Assembly (NCBI RefSeq): GCF_004363245.1
Contig: NZ_SNYV01000014.1
Span: forward strand, 124,001 to 188,000
Length of the DNA: 64,000 nucleotides
Source of the DNA: Sphingobacterium yanglingense
GTDB lineage: Bacteria; Bacteroidota; Bacteroidia; Sphingobacteriales; Sphingobacteriaceae
Reading direction: 5' to 3'
Made by a program: the position numbers and the translations under genes. Numbering within the stretch: the first letter of the stretch is position 1; each line of letters opens with the position of its first letter. The notes below the pieces were generated by a model. The model had not been told where the DNA came from, searched no databases, and worked only from the letters and a program-made list of their open reading frames with translations. Positions 42,180-51,589 of the stretch are shown one piece after another.

Positions 42180-43403
42180 TTACCGCAACATATTCAATGC
42201 CCGTTCCAGCCCTGCAACCAAGATATCTACATCTTCCTTTGTATTATACATAGCCAGACTCGCACGCACCGTACCAGGGATCTCAAACTGATCCATAATC
42301 GGTTGCGCACAGTGATGTCCTGTTCTCACTGCGATCCCCTGTTTGTCAAGAATTACACCAATATCATAAGGGTGCACACCGTCTACGACAAAAGATAGTA
42401 CCGACGATTTCTTATCAGCCGTACCTATAATACGTAACCCTTCCAGTCCCTCCAATTTCTCCGTAGCATAAGCCAACAACTCATCCTCATAGGCCTTTAT
42501 ATTATCAATACCGATAGCATTGATGTAATCAATAGCAGCCGCCAAACAAATACCAGCTTCAATATTCGGTGTTCCTGCTTCAAATTTGAAGGGCAACTCA
42601 TTGTAAGTTGTTTTTTCAAAAGAAACATCCTTGATCATATCTCCACCACCTTGGTAAGGGGGCATTGCATTCAGCCATTTTGCTTTACCATATAGCACTC
42701 CTACTCCTGTAGGAGCATACATCTTATGTCCAGAGAACACCAAGAAATCAACATCCAATTTCTGAACATCAACCGCGATATGCTGTACCGCTTGAGCTGC
42801 ATCCAATAATACAGGGACGTCATGCTGATGCGCTATAGCGATAATTTCCTCTACAGGATTGATAGTTCCTAGTGCATTGGAAACATAGGTTACAGACACA
42901 ATCTTCGTTCTGTCGGAAAACAGTTTCGCATAGGCATCCATATCCAACATACCACGCTCATCCATAGGAATGACCTTCAGCACACAGCCTTTTTCATCAC
43001 ACAACATCTGCCAAGGCACAATATTCGAATGGTGCTCCATAGCCGAAATGATGATTTCATCCCCTTCACCAATAAAAGCCTTACCGTAACACTGCGCAAC
43101 AAGGTTAATACTATCCGTCGTACCCTTCGTGATAATCACCTCCACCTCTTCTTTAGCATTAATAAAGTCTTTGACTTTACGTCGGGTAACCTCAAAAGCA
43201 TCCGTAGATATTTGGCTCAAATAATGAACACCACGATGCACGTTAGAGTTCATGTCAGAGTAATAATGAATGATGGCATTGATTACCGATTGTGGCTTTT
43301 GCGTAGTCGCACCGTTGTCCAAATAAACCAAAGGCTTACCATTCACCTCCCGTTTCAACAATGGAAAATCAGCACGTACTTTATGGATATCAAATGTTTT
43401 CAA
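42180..43403 (-). CDS. sufS: SufS-type cysteine desulfurase
   Basis: The PLP enzyme releases sulfur from cysteine for Fe-S clusters. It is group II: the PLP lysine is Lys227 (FSGHKMYAP) and catalytic Cys365 lies in the short loop RTGHHCAQP. The length of 407 is typical. The frame must begin at TTG 43403 (the MKTFDIHKVRADFP-type N-terminus is conserved and a stop lies seven codons upstream without an ATG), so it uses a TTG start. sufE follows; the rest of the suf cluster is not in the window. Confidence 0.95.
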   Translation of the reverse strand: MKTFDIHKVRADFPLLKREVNGKPLVYLDNGATTQKPQSVINAIIHYYSDMNSNVHRGVHYLSQISTDAFEVTRRKVKDFINAKEEVEVIITKGTTDSINLVAQCYGKAFIGEGDEIIISAMEHHSNIVPWQMLCDEKGCVLKVIPMDERGMLDMDAYAKLFSDRTKIVSVTYVSNALGTINPVEEIIAIAHQHDVPVLLDAAQAVQHIAVDVQKLDVDFLVFSGHKMYAPTGVGVLYGKAKWLNAMPPYQGGGDMIKDVSFEKTTYNELPFKFEAGTPNIEAGICLAAAIDYINAIGIDNIKAYEDELLAYATEKLEGLEGLRIIGTADKKSSVLSFVVDGVHPYDIGVILDKQGIAVRTGHHCAQPIMDQFEIPGTVRASLAMYNTKEDVDILVAGLERALNMLR

Positions 43404-43429
43404 GACGTTTCTAAGTAAATTTTAAGGTA

Positions 43430-43437
43430 CAAAGTTA
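43430..43437 (-). promoter_or_regulatory. Candidate -7 element of sufS
   Basis: TAACTTTG on the minus strand matches TAnnTTTG, 26 bp upstream of the TTG start; a TTG 23 bp further upstream could be the -33 element. Confidence 0.4.
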
Positions 43438-43524
43438 CTATATATATAACCAAATAGTATCAAGACAGTGTATTCTTTTTGGTTTTACGGTATAGAATAA
43501 TGTTATGGAAGGTGTATCATTTTT

Positions 43525-43886
43525 TAGGAACAAATAATTTATGCATTCATAGCCATGTAGGTTTAGTTACTTTTGATCAAGCAAAAGTAACTAAGAATCA
43601 AGACTGTGTAGCTTATGTTCATCATGGCACGTAAAGCTATCATGGCGGTTTCCTAGGCCTCCAACGTTGCTGGCCATCACAAGGCTGGAAATCCTTATCT
43701 ACTGTAAGATGTATATTTGTGCTACGATAGGTTTACGGCCTCAGAATCCATATGCTACAAGGTCACCTCTATTCGGTTCCTATGAGCTACACTTCGTTCC
43801 GGTTTTTGTGTACCTTTTTTTGCAGAAAAAAAGTATTGGCCAGTCACTGCCTTAGTGATAAAAGTAAACCTTCCTTTGAAATTACC
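43525..43886 (+). repeat. Structured intergenic repeat, copy C (internally shortened, about 360 bp)
   Basis: This lies between the divergent sufS and RemB-like genes. It shares block order with copies A and B but lacks the middle part that in B holds TGCCAATTGTAGTG. Its first hairpin is the best of the set: AGTTACTTTTG/CAAAAGTAACT (43564-43592), an 11-bp stem. Its last hairpin is GTCACT/AGTGAT. Small ORFs inside it are not conserved. Confidence 0.8.
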
Positions 43887-43913
43887 TGTTTTAATGTGTT
43901 TCAAAAAAAAAGT

Positions 43914-43921
43914 TACCTTTG
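43914..43921 (+). promoter_or_regulatory. Candidate -7 element of the RemB-like gene
   Basis: TACCTTTG followed by C matches TAnnTTTG closely, 58 bp before the ATG at 43980, just past the end of repeat copy C. Confidence 0.45.
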
Positions 43922-43979
43922 CCAGGTGAGATGGGAATAGATTTTGATAGTAATAATAGAAATTTTAAAGAAATAGAAT

Positions 43980-45611
43980 ATGAATAGAAAGATTACCACT
44001 AGTTTATTAGTTGCACTTTTGTCTTCGATGGCAACGCTTACAGTACGAGCGCAAGTTAGTAATCAACCCTATTCATTTCAACAGACTCAAAAGTATAGTG
44101 ATATCTTGTACAGCCCGGAGTTTCGTTTACATACGGCTTCTAAGCCCTTTTTATATAAAGGGAGGTTGTTGGAACGTAAGGATTCTCTAGAATCCGCAAA
44201 TAGCACGGAATCCCAGAATTGGTTTATGCGTAAGTTGTTTAATGAGCATCTGGTGCAGGTCGAGAAGGAGGATCATACTTTTTATATGGATTTTTTGCCG
44301 GATTTTCAGATTGGTTCGGAATTGATGGGAGCGGATAAACGTACTACATGGCTGAATGGACGTGGTTTTCAGGCTGGCTTGACTATAGGAGATAAATTGA
44401 CCTTTTATACTAACTTTTTCGAGAATCAAGGGGTGTACCCACAATATATTGATGATTATGCGATAGCAAATGGTGTGATGCCTGGGCATGGTACTGTTAA
44501 AAATCAGTCGAAAAATGTAAAGGACTGGATGTATGCTACGGCTAGTGTGACTTACGATTTTAGTCCTTATTTTCAAACGACCTTGGCGTATGATAAGAAC
44601 CATATCGGGGATGGTTACCGCTCTATGTTACTGTCTGATTTTTCGGGTAACTATACGCACCTTAAGCTGAGAGGTACAATAGGTAATGTGCAGTATACAT
44701 CGGTATGGGCTTATATGTTGGATCAGAAGAATCCTAGAATAGATCCGGCAAACCCTTCTGCTAGATTAGGTGATGGTATTAAGTGGGGAGCTTTTCAATA
44801 TTTAGACTACAATGCAACGAACAGGTTGTCAGTTGGTTTTTTTCAGGCGATTACCTGGGCTAATGAAAACGAAGCCGGACATCGGGGATTTGATTTTAAC
44901 TACCTAAATCCTGTTATTTTTTTGAGACCAGTGGAGTCTAATAACTCATCCTCTCCGGATAAGATGTTTTTAGGTCTAAACGCGAAGTATAAGGTGTTGA
45001 ACAATGTCTCGGTATATGGACAGTTTTTATTAGGCGAATTTACGGCTAAGGAGTTCTTCGCTAATAATGGTTATGCCCACAACAAGTGGGGAGCACAGAT
45101 TGGTGTGAGAGGATTTGATGCTTTTGGTGTTAAAAATCTAAACTTCCTCGGTGAGTATAATCTGGCCCGGCCTTATACGTATCAACACTTCTCTTCGACC
45201 TCTAATTATAGCAATCACGGAGAACCACTGGCGCATCCAAGAGGGGCTAATTTCAGGGAGGTTGTAGGTATCGCTAACTATTCCTGGAAGCGTTTTGATT
45301 TTTCGCTGCAGGCTTTGTATAGCTTATATGGCACAGATCCTGCTGATGGGGCAAATATGGGAGGTGATATATTTCAATCTTATACAACCATTCCTAATAT
45401 GTATGGTAATAAAATCGGACAGGGAGTGAAGAATAACTTGTATTATGCCGATGCTAAAGCTGCTTATGTGTTGAATCCGAGGTATAACCTCCGTTTGGAA
45501 TTGGGATATACCCAGCGTTACCGTAAGATTGAAGATCAGGCCACTCAGAAATCAGGTGTGATCTCTGTCGGATTACGTTCGTCATTCCGTAGCTTCTATA
45601 ACGACTTTTAA
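43980..45611 (+). CDS. Outer-membrane protein resembling gliding-associated RemB / Wzi-type barrels
   Basis: The 543-residue product has a signal peptide (to about VRAQV, residue 25) and a long series of amphipathic strands ending VISVGLRSSFRSFYNDF, consistent with a large barrel. Blocks such as FLPDFQIGSELMG, WLNGRGFQAGL and GFDFNYLNPVIFLRPVE resemble the Bacteroidota group annotated as RemB or capsule-assembly Wzi-like. In Flavobacterium RemB supports colony spreading; in a non-gliding organism a polysaccharide-surface role is as likely. No gliding genes adjoin it. Confidence 0.6.
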   Translation: MNRKITTSLLVALLSSMATLTVRAQVSNQPYSFQQTQKYSDILYSPEFRLHTASKPFLYKGRLLERKDSLESANSTESQNWFMRKLFNEHLVQVEKEDHTFYMDFLPDFQIGSELMGADKRTTWLNGRGFQAGLTIGDKLTFYTNFFENQGVYPQYIDDYAIANGVMPGHGTVKNQSKNVKDWMYATASVTYDFSPYFQTTLAYDKNHIGDGYRSMLLSDFSGNYTHLKLRGTIGNVQYTSVWAYMLDQKNPRIDPANPSARLGDGIKWGAFQYLDYNATNRLSVGFFQAITWANENEAGHRGFDFNYLNPVIFLRPVESNNSSSPDKMFLGLNAKYKVLNNVSVYGQFLLGEFTAKEFFANNGYAHNKWGAQIGVRGFDAFGVKNLNFLGEYNLARPYTYQHFSSTSNYSNHGEPLAHPRGANFREVVGIANYSWKRFDFSLQALYSLYGTDPADGANMGGDIFQSYTTIPNMYGNKIGQGVKNNLYYADAKAAYVLNPRYNLRLELGYTQRYRKIEDQATQKSGVISVGLRSSFRSFYNDF

Positions 45612-45772
45612 TATGCTTTCGCTATAGGGAGGCTGTATGGATGAGGAGTGCTGCAAAATTCATTTTTATATTATGATGTGATTATATTGTATTTAATACT
45701 GAATTTATGTAGGTTTATTCTTTAACCGTTTTAATAAAACTATTGGCTCAGGCTGATAATTGTTCTGGATTT

Positions 45773-46189
45773 ATGAAGAAGATATTGATAATGAATGGTC
45801 CCAATCTCAATCTTTTGGGCGTAAGGGAGAAAAGTATATACGGCGATCAATCTTTTGAAGGTTATTTTGAGACTTTGAAAGCGAAATACGAATCCTTGGA
45901 TCTGTATTATTTCCAAAGCAATACGGAAGGTATTCTTATTGATAAGCTTCATGAGGTCGGCTTCGACTTTGATGGTGTGGTATTGAATGCCGGAGCGTAT
46001 ACACACACTTCGGTGGCTCTTGCTGATGCTATAGCGGCTATAAATACGCCCGTCGTCGAGGTACATATCTCTAATGTACATCAACGAGAGACTTTTAGAC
46101 ACCATTCTTATCTTTCGAAAAACTGTAAAGGTGTTATACTGGGCTTTGGTCTGGATAGTTACCGCTTAGCCATCGAAAGTCTGATCTAA
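45773..46189 (+). CDS. aroQ: Type II 3-dehydroquinate dehydratase
   Basis: AroQ carries out the third step of the shikimate pathway as a dodecamer. The 138-residue protein starts MKKILIMNGPNLNLLGVREK at ATG 45773 (an upstream TTG frame adds a non-conserved piece). Key residues: Arg18 and Tyr23 in the active-site lid, NAGAYTHTS at 72-80, and VEVHISNVHQRE with His98. Its TAA shares bases with the stop of the convergent exporter gene (46186-46189). Confidence 0.95.
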   Translation: MKKILIMNGPNLNLLGVREKSIYGDQSFEGYFETLKAKYESLDLYYFQSNTEGILIDKLHEVGFDFDGVVLNAGAYTHTSVALADAIAAINTPVVEVHISNVHQRETFRHHSYLSKNCKGVILGFGLDSYRLAIESLI

Positions 46190-47382
46190 GACTTATGTGC
46201 CGTTTCGCGCGGTGGTACAGCAAAGAGATGTAATAGCAAAGCGATACACGCACAACTGCACATAACAAGTAGCATAGGGGCTTCTGTGCTGTTGTGGAAG
46301 AAACTAACAACTCCTGATGATAGGGCTCCTAATCCCATCTGTAAACATCCTAATAATGCAGAGGCGCTTCCTGCCGCACTTTTAAAGGGAGAAAGTGCCA
46401 TAGCTGATGTGTTGGGAAATATAAAACCTTGACATAAGAGATAGCCGAAAACTAAAGCGATTAGAATCTGTAGATTCAAGGTATGTGTCCATACGCTTAC
46501 TAACATCGCAATCCCTACGAGTGCCTGACCACAGTTTGCAACCCTGCTGATTTGGGACATGGTCCAGCGTTTCAAGAATTGACGGTTAAGCTGTGTGGCC
46601 AGAATAAGTGCCGAGGCCACAAATGCGAATATCAAACCGTATTCCTTTTTAGAGAGTCCATATAATTCTTGAATAATGAAAGAGGAGCCTGCGAGATAGG
46701 CGTATAGGCCTGCGGCTGCAATGGAGCCTATAAGACAATAACTGATAAAGGTTCTGTTTACGAATACACTCCAATATTGCCGGATTATGGCTGGGGGAAG
46801 CAATGAAAAATTAGGATTCCCCTTGTAGCTCTCTGGGAGGAAGAATATGGTGCCGATAATGATAAGCACTCCTAAAGCAGCTAGGGTGATAAAAATGTAA
46901 TGCCAGTCCAGATGCTCCATTAGGAATGCTCCTGCTGATGGTGCTAATATGGGGGATATTGCTACAACGAGCATTAATAGACTAAAAGTACGGGCAGCTT
47001 CCCGTGGCTCGTAGTAATCCTGTACCATAGCTCTGGAAGCAACCATTCCGGCACAACTGCCTAATGCTTGTAAAAAACGGAGCGCTATTAGACTTTCGAT
47101 ATCTCTTGTGAATACACAAAGCACAGAGGTCACTATATAGATAAATAGGCCTATGATGAGGGGCTTCTTACGGCCAAATCGATCTAAGAGAGGACCGTAG
47201 ATGATTTGTCCTATGGCTATTCCAATGAAAAATGCGGTGAGTGATAGCTGGACTTTGTCAATAGAAGTACTGAAGTCTTTGGAAATGGTCTCGAATGCAG
47301 GGAGGTACATATCGATTGAGAATGGGCCTATTGCGGATAATAGACCGAGGATCAGCAAGATTAATTTTTTGTTTTTATGCAT
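46186..47382 (-). CDS. MFS multidrug exporter, Bcr/CflA family
   Basis: The 398-residue, 12-helix drug:proton antiporter has LLSAIGPFSIDMYLPAFETI at the first helix (Bcr/CflA signature) and the MFS loop motif GPLLDRFGRKKPL between helices 2 and 3. The start at ATG 47382 is preferred over a TTG four codons earlier. Family members export bicyclomycin, chloramphenicol or sulfonamides; the actual substrate is unknown. It lies downstream of lgt but is separated by a terminator. Confidence 0.9.
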   Translation of the reverse strand: MHKNKKLILLILGLLSAIGPFSIDMYLPAFETISKDFSTSIDKVQLSLTAFFIGIAIGQIIYGPLLDRFGRKKPLIIGLFIYIVTSVLCVFTRDIESLIALRFLQALGSCAGMVASRAMVQDYYEPREAARTFSLLMLVVAISPILAPSAGAFLMEHLDWHYIFITLAALGVLIIIGTIFFLPESYKGNPNFSLLPPAIIRQYWSVFVNRTFISYCLIGSIAAAGLYAYLAGSSFIIQELYGLSKKEYGLIFAFVASALILATQLNRQFLKRWTMSQISRVANCGQALVGIAMLVSVWTHTLNLQILIALVFGYLLCQGFIFPNTSAMALSPFKSAAGSASALLGCLQMGLGALSSGVVSFFHNSTEAPMLLVMCSCACIALLLHLFAVPPRETAHKS

Positions 47383-47399
47383 GTTTATATTCAAAATAA

Positions 47400-47422
47400 A
47401 AGCCCCTTTTGGTAAGGGGCTT
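47400..47422 (-). terminator. Terminator of lgt
   Basis: AAGCCCCTT (47400-47408) and AAGGGGCTT (47414-47422) form a perfect 9-bp stem with a 5-nt loop. On the minus strand it is followed by TTTATTTT, placing it just after lgt and before the exporter gene. Confidence 0.82.
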
Positions 47423-47427
47423 CGTGT

Positions 47428-48288
47428 TTATTTCTTTACAGTGTTGTCTTTTGGTTTTCTAAATATGAAGTATAAACCTATAATTATTAGGGGTATACTG
47501 AGTAGTTGTCCCATGTTGAATAGCATGCCCGCTTCAAACTCTTCTTGATTTTCTTTGAAGAATTCCATAACGAAACGTATCGCAAATAATACGGCAAAAA
47601 ACAATCCGAATAACAATCCTGGTTTTGGACTTTTATTCTTTTGGTACATATTCCACAGTATAATGAATAATATAACATAGCCTATAGCTTCATACAACTG
47701 TGCCGGATGCCTAGGTATCATATTTAATTCAGCAGGTCTAAGGCCTGCATTTTCAAATATTACAGCCCAAGGTAAGCTCGGATCTGCTGGTTTGCCAATA
47801 ATCTCGGAATTGAAAAAATTGCCTAAGCGTACAAAAGCACCTGCTATAGGGACTACGAGCACAAGGCGATCTGCAATCCACAGGAAATCAGTCTTCGTTT
47901 TTTTAGCATAAAGGTACAGGGCTATAAGGGTTCCGACTACAGCTCCATGAGATGCTAAGCCTTGGAAGCCTGTAAAGTGCCATTCACCTCGGGCATCGAT
48001 CTGGAAGGGAAGAAACATCATCCAAGGTTTGGTGATATATTCGTCAAATTCATAGAATAGGCAATGACCGACACGGGCACCAAGAAGTATTCCTACGAAA
48101 ATATAGATGCTGAGTTTGTCCAGGTCTTCTTGAGTTTTATTTTCTCTTTTGAATACCTTGAGCATCAGTACATAGGAAAGAGCAAACGCTAGAAGCCAAC
48201 AGAGGGAATAATAACGTATTCCGAAAGAGCCAATTTTGAACAACTCTTGGTCTATATTCCAGTGAATAGCATTAAAGATAAAATCCAT
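47428..48288 (-). CDS. lgt: Prolipoprotein diacylglyceryl transferase
   Basis: Lgt attaches diacylglycerol to the lipobox cysteine of prelipoproteins in the inner membrane, the first step of lipoprotein maturation. The 286-residue protein has about seven membrane segments, the signature VRLGNFFNSEIIGKP, the block GLASHGAVVG, and HPAQLYEAIGY near the C-terminus. Length is normal. It provides the modification needed by the SusD proteins and other lipoproteins in this window. Confidence 0.96.
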   Translation of the reverse strand: MDFIFNAIHWNIDQELFKIGSFGIRYYSLCWLLAFALSYVLMLKVFKRENKTQEDLDKLSIYIFVGILLGARVGHCLFYEFDEYITKPWMMFLPFQIDARGEWHFTGFQGLASHGAVVGTLIALYLYAKKTKTDFLWIADRLVLVVPIAGAFVRLGNFFNSEIIGKPADPSLPWAVIFENAGLRPAELNMIPRHPAQLYEAIGYVILFIILWNMYQKNKSPKPGLLFGLFFAVLFAIRFVMEFFKENQEEFEAGMLFNMGQLLSIPLIIIGLYFIFRKPKDNTVKK

Positions 48289-48402
48289 AGTGTAATTTTT
48301 TGCGAAGTAAACTTAGATAAAATGCTTGGCATTCGCCAATTGTTATTGTATAATTTTAGGATTAACATAATTATTTTTATTTTGTGAGCAAACTAATTAG
48401 AT

Positions 48403-49518
48403 ATGGCAAAGAAGAGTAGTAAAGAAGTAGAACATAAATCTGTTGTTACGAAAGAATCACTGACATTTTTTGAAAAATATATAAATAACCCTTCACCTAC
48501 GGGGTTTGAATGGGCAGGGCAAAGATTGTGGCTGGACTATTTGAAGCCTTATGTGGATGATACTTATATCGATAATTACGGTACGGCAGTCGGTATCATT
48601 AATCCTAAAGCGAAGTATAAGGTAGTTATTGAAGCGCATGCAGATGAGATCTCTTGGTTCGTTAACTATATCACAAAAGATGGTCTGATCTATGTGATCC
48701 GTAATGGTGGTTCTGATCATCAGATCGCACCCTCAAAACGTGTGAACATCCATACGGACAAAGGAATTGTGAAAGCAGTATTCGGTTGGCCAGCAATCCA
48801 CACGCGCTCGGGCGAGAAAGAGGAAGCTCCAAGTTTGAAGAATATCTTTTTAGACTGTGGATGTACTTCAAAAGAGGAAGTGGAGGCGTTGGGGATTCAT
48901 GTGGGATCTGTAGTGACGTATGAAGATGAGTTTATGGTACTGAATGACCGCTACTATGTAGGACGGGCATTGGATAACCGTGCCGGAGGCTTTATGATTG
49001 CAGAGGTCGCACGTCTATTGAAAGAAAATAAGAAGAAGCTTCCATTTGGTTTGTATATCGTGAATTCGGTACAGGAAGAGATCGGTTTGAGAGGCGCAGA
49101 GATGATTGCTGACTATATCAAGCCTAATGTGGCTATCGTGACTGATGTGACGCATGATACGCAGACTCCGATGATCAATAAAATCACACAGGGAGATCTA
49201 GCTTGTGGAAAAGGCCCTGTGGTATCGTATGCACCTGCTGTACAGATTAACCTGAACCGTTTATTGATCGATGTGGCAGAGAAAAATGGAATACCTTTCC
49301 AACGTCAAGCTTCTTCGCGGTATACGGGAACAGATACAGATGCCTTTGCGTACTCTAATGGAGGTGTGCCTTCAGCCTTGATCTCATTGCCACTTCGTTA
49401 TATGCACACGACGGTAGAAATGATCCACAAGGAGGACGTAGATAATGTAATCCGCCTTATTTATGAGATGGTATTGACTATTGAAGATGGTCAGGACTTT
49501 AGAAGTTTTACGAAATAG
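48403..49518 (+). CDS. M42-family metallo-aminopeptidase
   Basis: The 371-residue di-zinc aminopeptidase of the glutamyl-aminopeptidase/TET type carries metal and catalytic blocks IEAHADEISW, GRALDNRAGG, VQEEIGLRGA, TDVTHDTQTP and ISLPLRYMHT in order. Members form 12-subunit shells that degrade peptides in the cytoplasm. The start at ATG 48403 adds about 20 charged residues (MAKKSSKEVEHKS) ahead of the usual start but is the only ATG available. The DUF3467 gene follows by 46 bp. Confidence 0.92.
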   Translation: MAKKSSKEVEHKSVVTKESLTFFEKYINNPSPTGFEWAGQRLWLDYLKPYVDDTYIDNYGTAVGIINPKAKYKVVIEAHADEISWFVNYITKDGLIYVIRNGGSDHQIAPSKRVNIHTDKGIVKAVFGWPAIHTRSGEKEEAPSLKNIFLDCGCTSKEEVEALGIHVGSVVTYEDEFMVLNDRYYVGRALDNRAGGFMIAEVARLLKENKKKLPFGLYIVNSVQEEIGLRGAEMIADYIKPNVAIVTDVTHDTQTPMINKITQGDLACGKGPVVSYAPAVQINLNRLLIDVAEKNGIPFQRQASSRYTGTDTDAFAYSNGGVPSALISLPLRYMHTTVEMIHKEDVDNVIRLIYEMVLTIEDGQDFRSFTK

Positions 49519-49564
49519 TTAATAGGGTTGATAGGGTCTTCTAAACAATAAAAAAAATAAAAAT

Positions 49565-49888
49565 ATGAATAATGATAATAATACGCCAAATGGCGAAAAT
49601 AATGAGATAAGTATTGAGTTGAGCGAAGAGGTAGCTGAAGGAACATATTCTAACCTGGCTATAATCACGCATTCGAATACTGAGTTTGTACTGGACTTTG
49701 TCCGTATTATGCCGGGATTGCCTAAGGCAAAGGTTAAGTCTAGAATTATCTTGACTCCAGAGCACGCTAAACGGCTATTAGGTGCATTGCAGGATAATGT
49801 AAATCGCTTTGAAGGACAGAACGGTTCGATATCATCTAAGGATGTACCCTTCCCGTTAAACTTTGGAGGTACGAAAGGAGAAGCATAA
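49565..49888 (+). CDS. DUF3467 domain protein
   Basis: The 107-residue cytoplasmic protein has an acidic Asn-rich N-terminus and then the DUF3467 core EVAEGTYSNLAIITHSNTEF and VLDFVRIMPGLPKAKVKSRI, followed by LTPEHAKRLLGALQDNV. The family is small and found in bacteria, with no agreed function. It is probably co-transcribed with the M42 peptidase 46 bp upstream, and a hairpin with a T8 run follows. Confidence 0.88.
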   Translation: MNNDNNTPNGENNEISIELSEEVAEGTYSNLAIITHSNTEFVLDFVRIMPGLPKAKVKSRIILTPEHAKRLLGALQDNVNRFEGQNGSISSKDVPFPLNFGGTKGEA

Positions 49889-49911
49889 GAAGGTTCTCCC
49901 TCTGGATGAAG

Positions 49912-49967
49912 CGTCTTGTTTGGCTATGTGTTCTGATGTAATGATAGCGAGACAAGACGTTTTTTTG
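49912..49967 (+). terminator. Terminator after the DUF3467 gene
   Basis: CGTCTTGT (49912-49919) and ACAAGACG (49952-49959) form an 8-bp stem with a long 32-nt loop, followed by eight T residues. The long loop lowers certainty. Confidence 0.6.
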
Positions 49968-50036
49968 TATAGATTGGTATCACTTTTGAATGGTTAGTTG
50001 AAAACTGTTAACTCTTAAATATATACACGATAACAT

Positions 50037-51548
50037 ATGATGGATATTAAAGTTAGGTTGCTCTCGAAGGAAGATTACAAAGATCTTAAAAAATCGATGT
50101 CGGAAGCTTACCAAGGTGTAGGTGAGGTCTGGACCCGTGAAAATATTGTAGACCTCATAGATGTATTTCCTGAGGGGCAACTCGCTGTTGAAGTGAACGG
50201 TAGGGTTGTTGCCTGTGCGCTCTCAATTATATTGAACTCGAAGAAGAGTAATATTTATGACAGTTATTACGAGATCATTGATGACGGTAAGTTTTCCAAA
50301 CATGATTATGAAGGTGATACGCTGTATGGGATCGAGGTATTCGTGCATCCGGAGTACAGGTCTTTGCGGTTGGGAAGGCGTCTGTACGACTCCCGAAAGG
50401 AGCTGTGTGAGGAATTGAATCTAAAGAGTATTGTGGCAGGTGGGCGTATTCCCAACTATTTTAATTACGCCGACGAGATGAGTCCTCGGGTGTATATCGA
50501 CCGGGTGAAACGGAAGGAAATATTTGATCCCACACTAACTTTTCAGTTGTCAAATGATTTTCATGTCAAGAAGATCCTGAAGAACTATCTGCCAGAGGAT
50601 AGTGAGTCTATGGAATTTGCGACATTGTTGGAATGGAATAATATTTACTATGAACCAGACGCTCGTTCGCATTCGGCTTCTAAACAGACAATTCGATTGG
50701 GACTGGTGCAATGGCAGATGCGCTTGTTTACAGGATTGGAGGACTTCTATGATCAGGTGGAGTTTTTCGTAGATGCGGTTAGTGACTATGGAGCTGATTT
50801 TGCTTTGTTTCCCGAGTTTTTCAACACACCATTGATGCGCTATTATAATGATCTACCTGAGCGGGAAGCGATGGAGAAGCTGGCGGGACAAACTAAGGAG
50901 ATCGTGAATAAAATACGACAGTTTGCAGTATCGTATAATGTGAATATCATTGCGGGGTCTATGCCACTATATGAAAGGAATAAACTTTACAATGTATCGT
51001 ATTTATGCCATCGCAGTGGACATATTGATTCTTTCCGTAAAGTCCATATTACACCAAATGAGTTCAAACATTATGGTATGGCCGGTGGCAATGAAGTGAA
51101 GGTATTTGATACAGACTGTGGTAAGGTGGGACTGTTAATTTGTTATGATGTGGAGTTTCCGGAGTTAGGTAGGATATTGGCTGACCAAGGGATGCAGATT
51201 CTCTTTGTTCCGTTTATGACGGATACCCAGAATGGTTATATGCGGGTGAGGCACTGTGCACAAGCGAGAGCAATCGAGAATGAATGTTATGTCGCGATAG
51301 CGGGATCTGTAGGAAACCTGCCGAGGGTGAATAATATGGATATACAGTATTCACAGTCTGCGGTGTTTACCCCTTCAGATTTTGCATTTCCGAATAATGC
51401 CGTGAAAGCGGAGGCAACTCCCAATACGGAGATGGTATTGATTGCAGATGTGGACCTTTATGCGTTGAGGGATCTGCACGAATATGGTACAGTGAAGATT
51501 TTGAAGGATAGGCGTAAGGATCTCTATGAGGTTAACCTATTGAAATAA
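50037..51548 (+). CDS. GNAT acetyltransferase - carbon-nitrogen hydrolase fusion protein
   Basis: Residues about 1-205 are a GNAT N-acetyltransferase domain (YGIEVFVHPEYRSLRLGRRL is the acetyl-CoA loop region). Residues about 220-500 are a nitrilase-superfamily domain with the catalytic triad Glu260 (LFPEFF), Lys335 (FRKVHITP) and Cys369 (LLICYDVEFPE). The fusion is known from several bacterial groups with no settled substrate; acylation plus amide hydrolysis on one chain suggests repair or turnover of an N-acyl metabolite. ATG 50037 or 50040 starts it. It stands alone with its own terminator. Confidence 0.93.
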   Translation: MMDIKVRLLSKEDYKDLKKSMSEAYQGVGEVWTRENIVDLIDVFPEGQLAVEVNGRVVACALSIILNSKKSNIYDSYYEIIDDGKFSKHDYEGDTLYGIEVFVHPEYRSLRLGRRLYDSRKELCEELNLKSIVAGGRIPNYFNYADEMSPRVYIDRVKRKEIFDPTLTFQLSNDFHVKKILKNYLPEDSESMEFATLLEWNNIYYEPDARSHSASKQTIRLGLVQWQMRLFTGLEDFYDQVEFFVDAVSDYGADFALFPEFFNTPLMRYYNDLPEREAMEKLAGQTKEIVNKIRQFAVSYNVNIIAGSMPLYERNKLYNVSYLCHRSGHIDSFRKVHITPNEFKHYGMAGGNEVKVFDTDCGKVGLLICYDVEFPELGRILADQGMQILFVPFMTDTQNGYMRVRHCAQARAIENECYVAIAGSVGNLPRVNNMDIQYSQSAVFTPSDFAFPNNAVKAEATPNTEMVLIADVDLYALRDLHEYGTVKILKDRRKDLYEVNLLK

Positions 51549-51585
51549 TATAAAAGGTCGGATTTTGAATCCGACCTTTTATATT
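51547..51585. terminator. Strong bidirectional terminator between the GNAT-nitrilase and asnA genes
   Basis: A perfect 18-bp stem (51547-51564 with 51568-51585) with a 3-nt loop lies between the two convergent stops and overlaps the first by two bases. Confidence 0.92.
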
Positions 51586-51589
51586 AGAA

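Noticed and set aside
43667..43940. Two overlapping frames of about 62 codons upstream of the RemB-like gene
   Set aside because: They lie in or at the edge of repeat copy C, have no conserved counterpart and run over the likely promoter.
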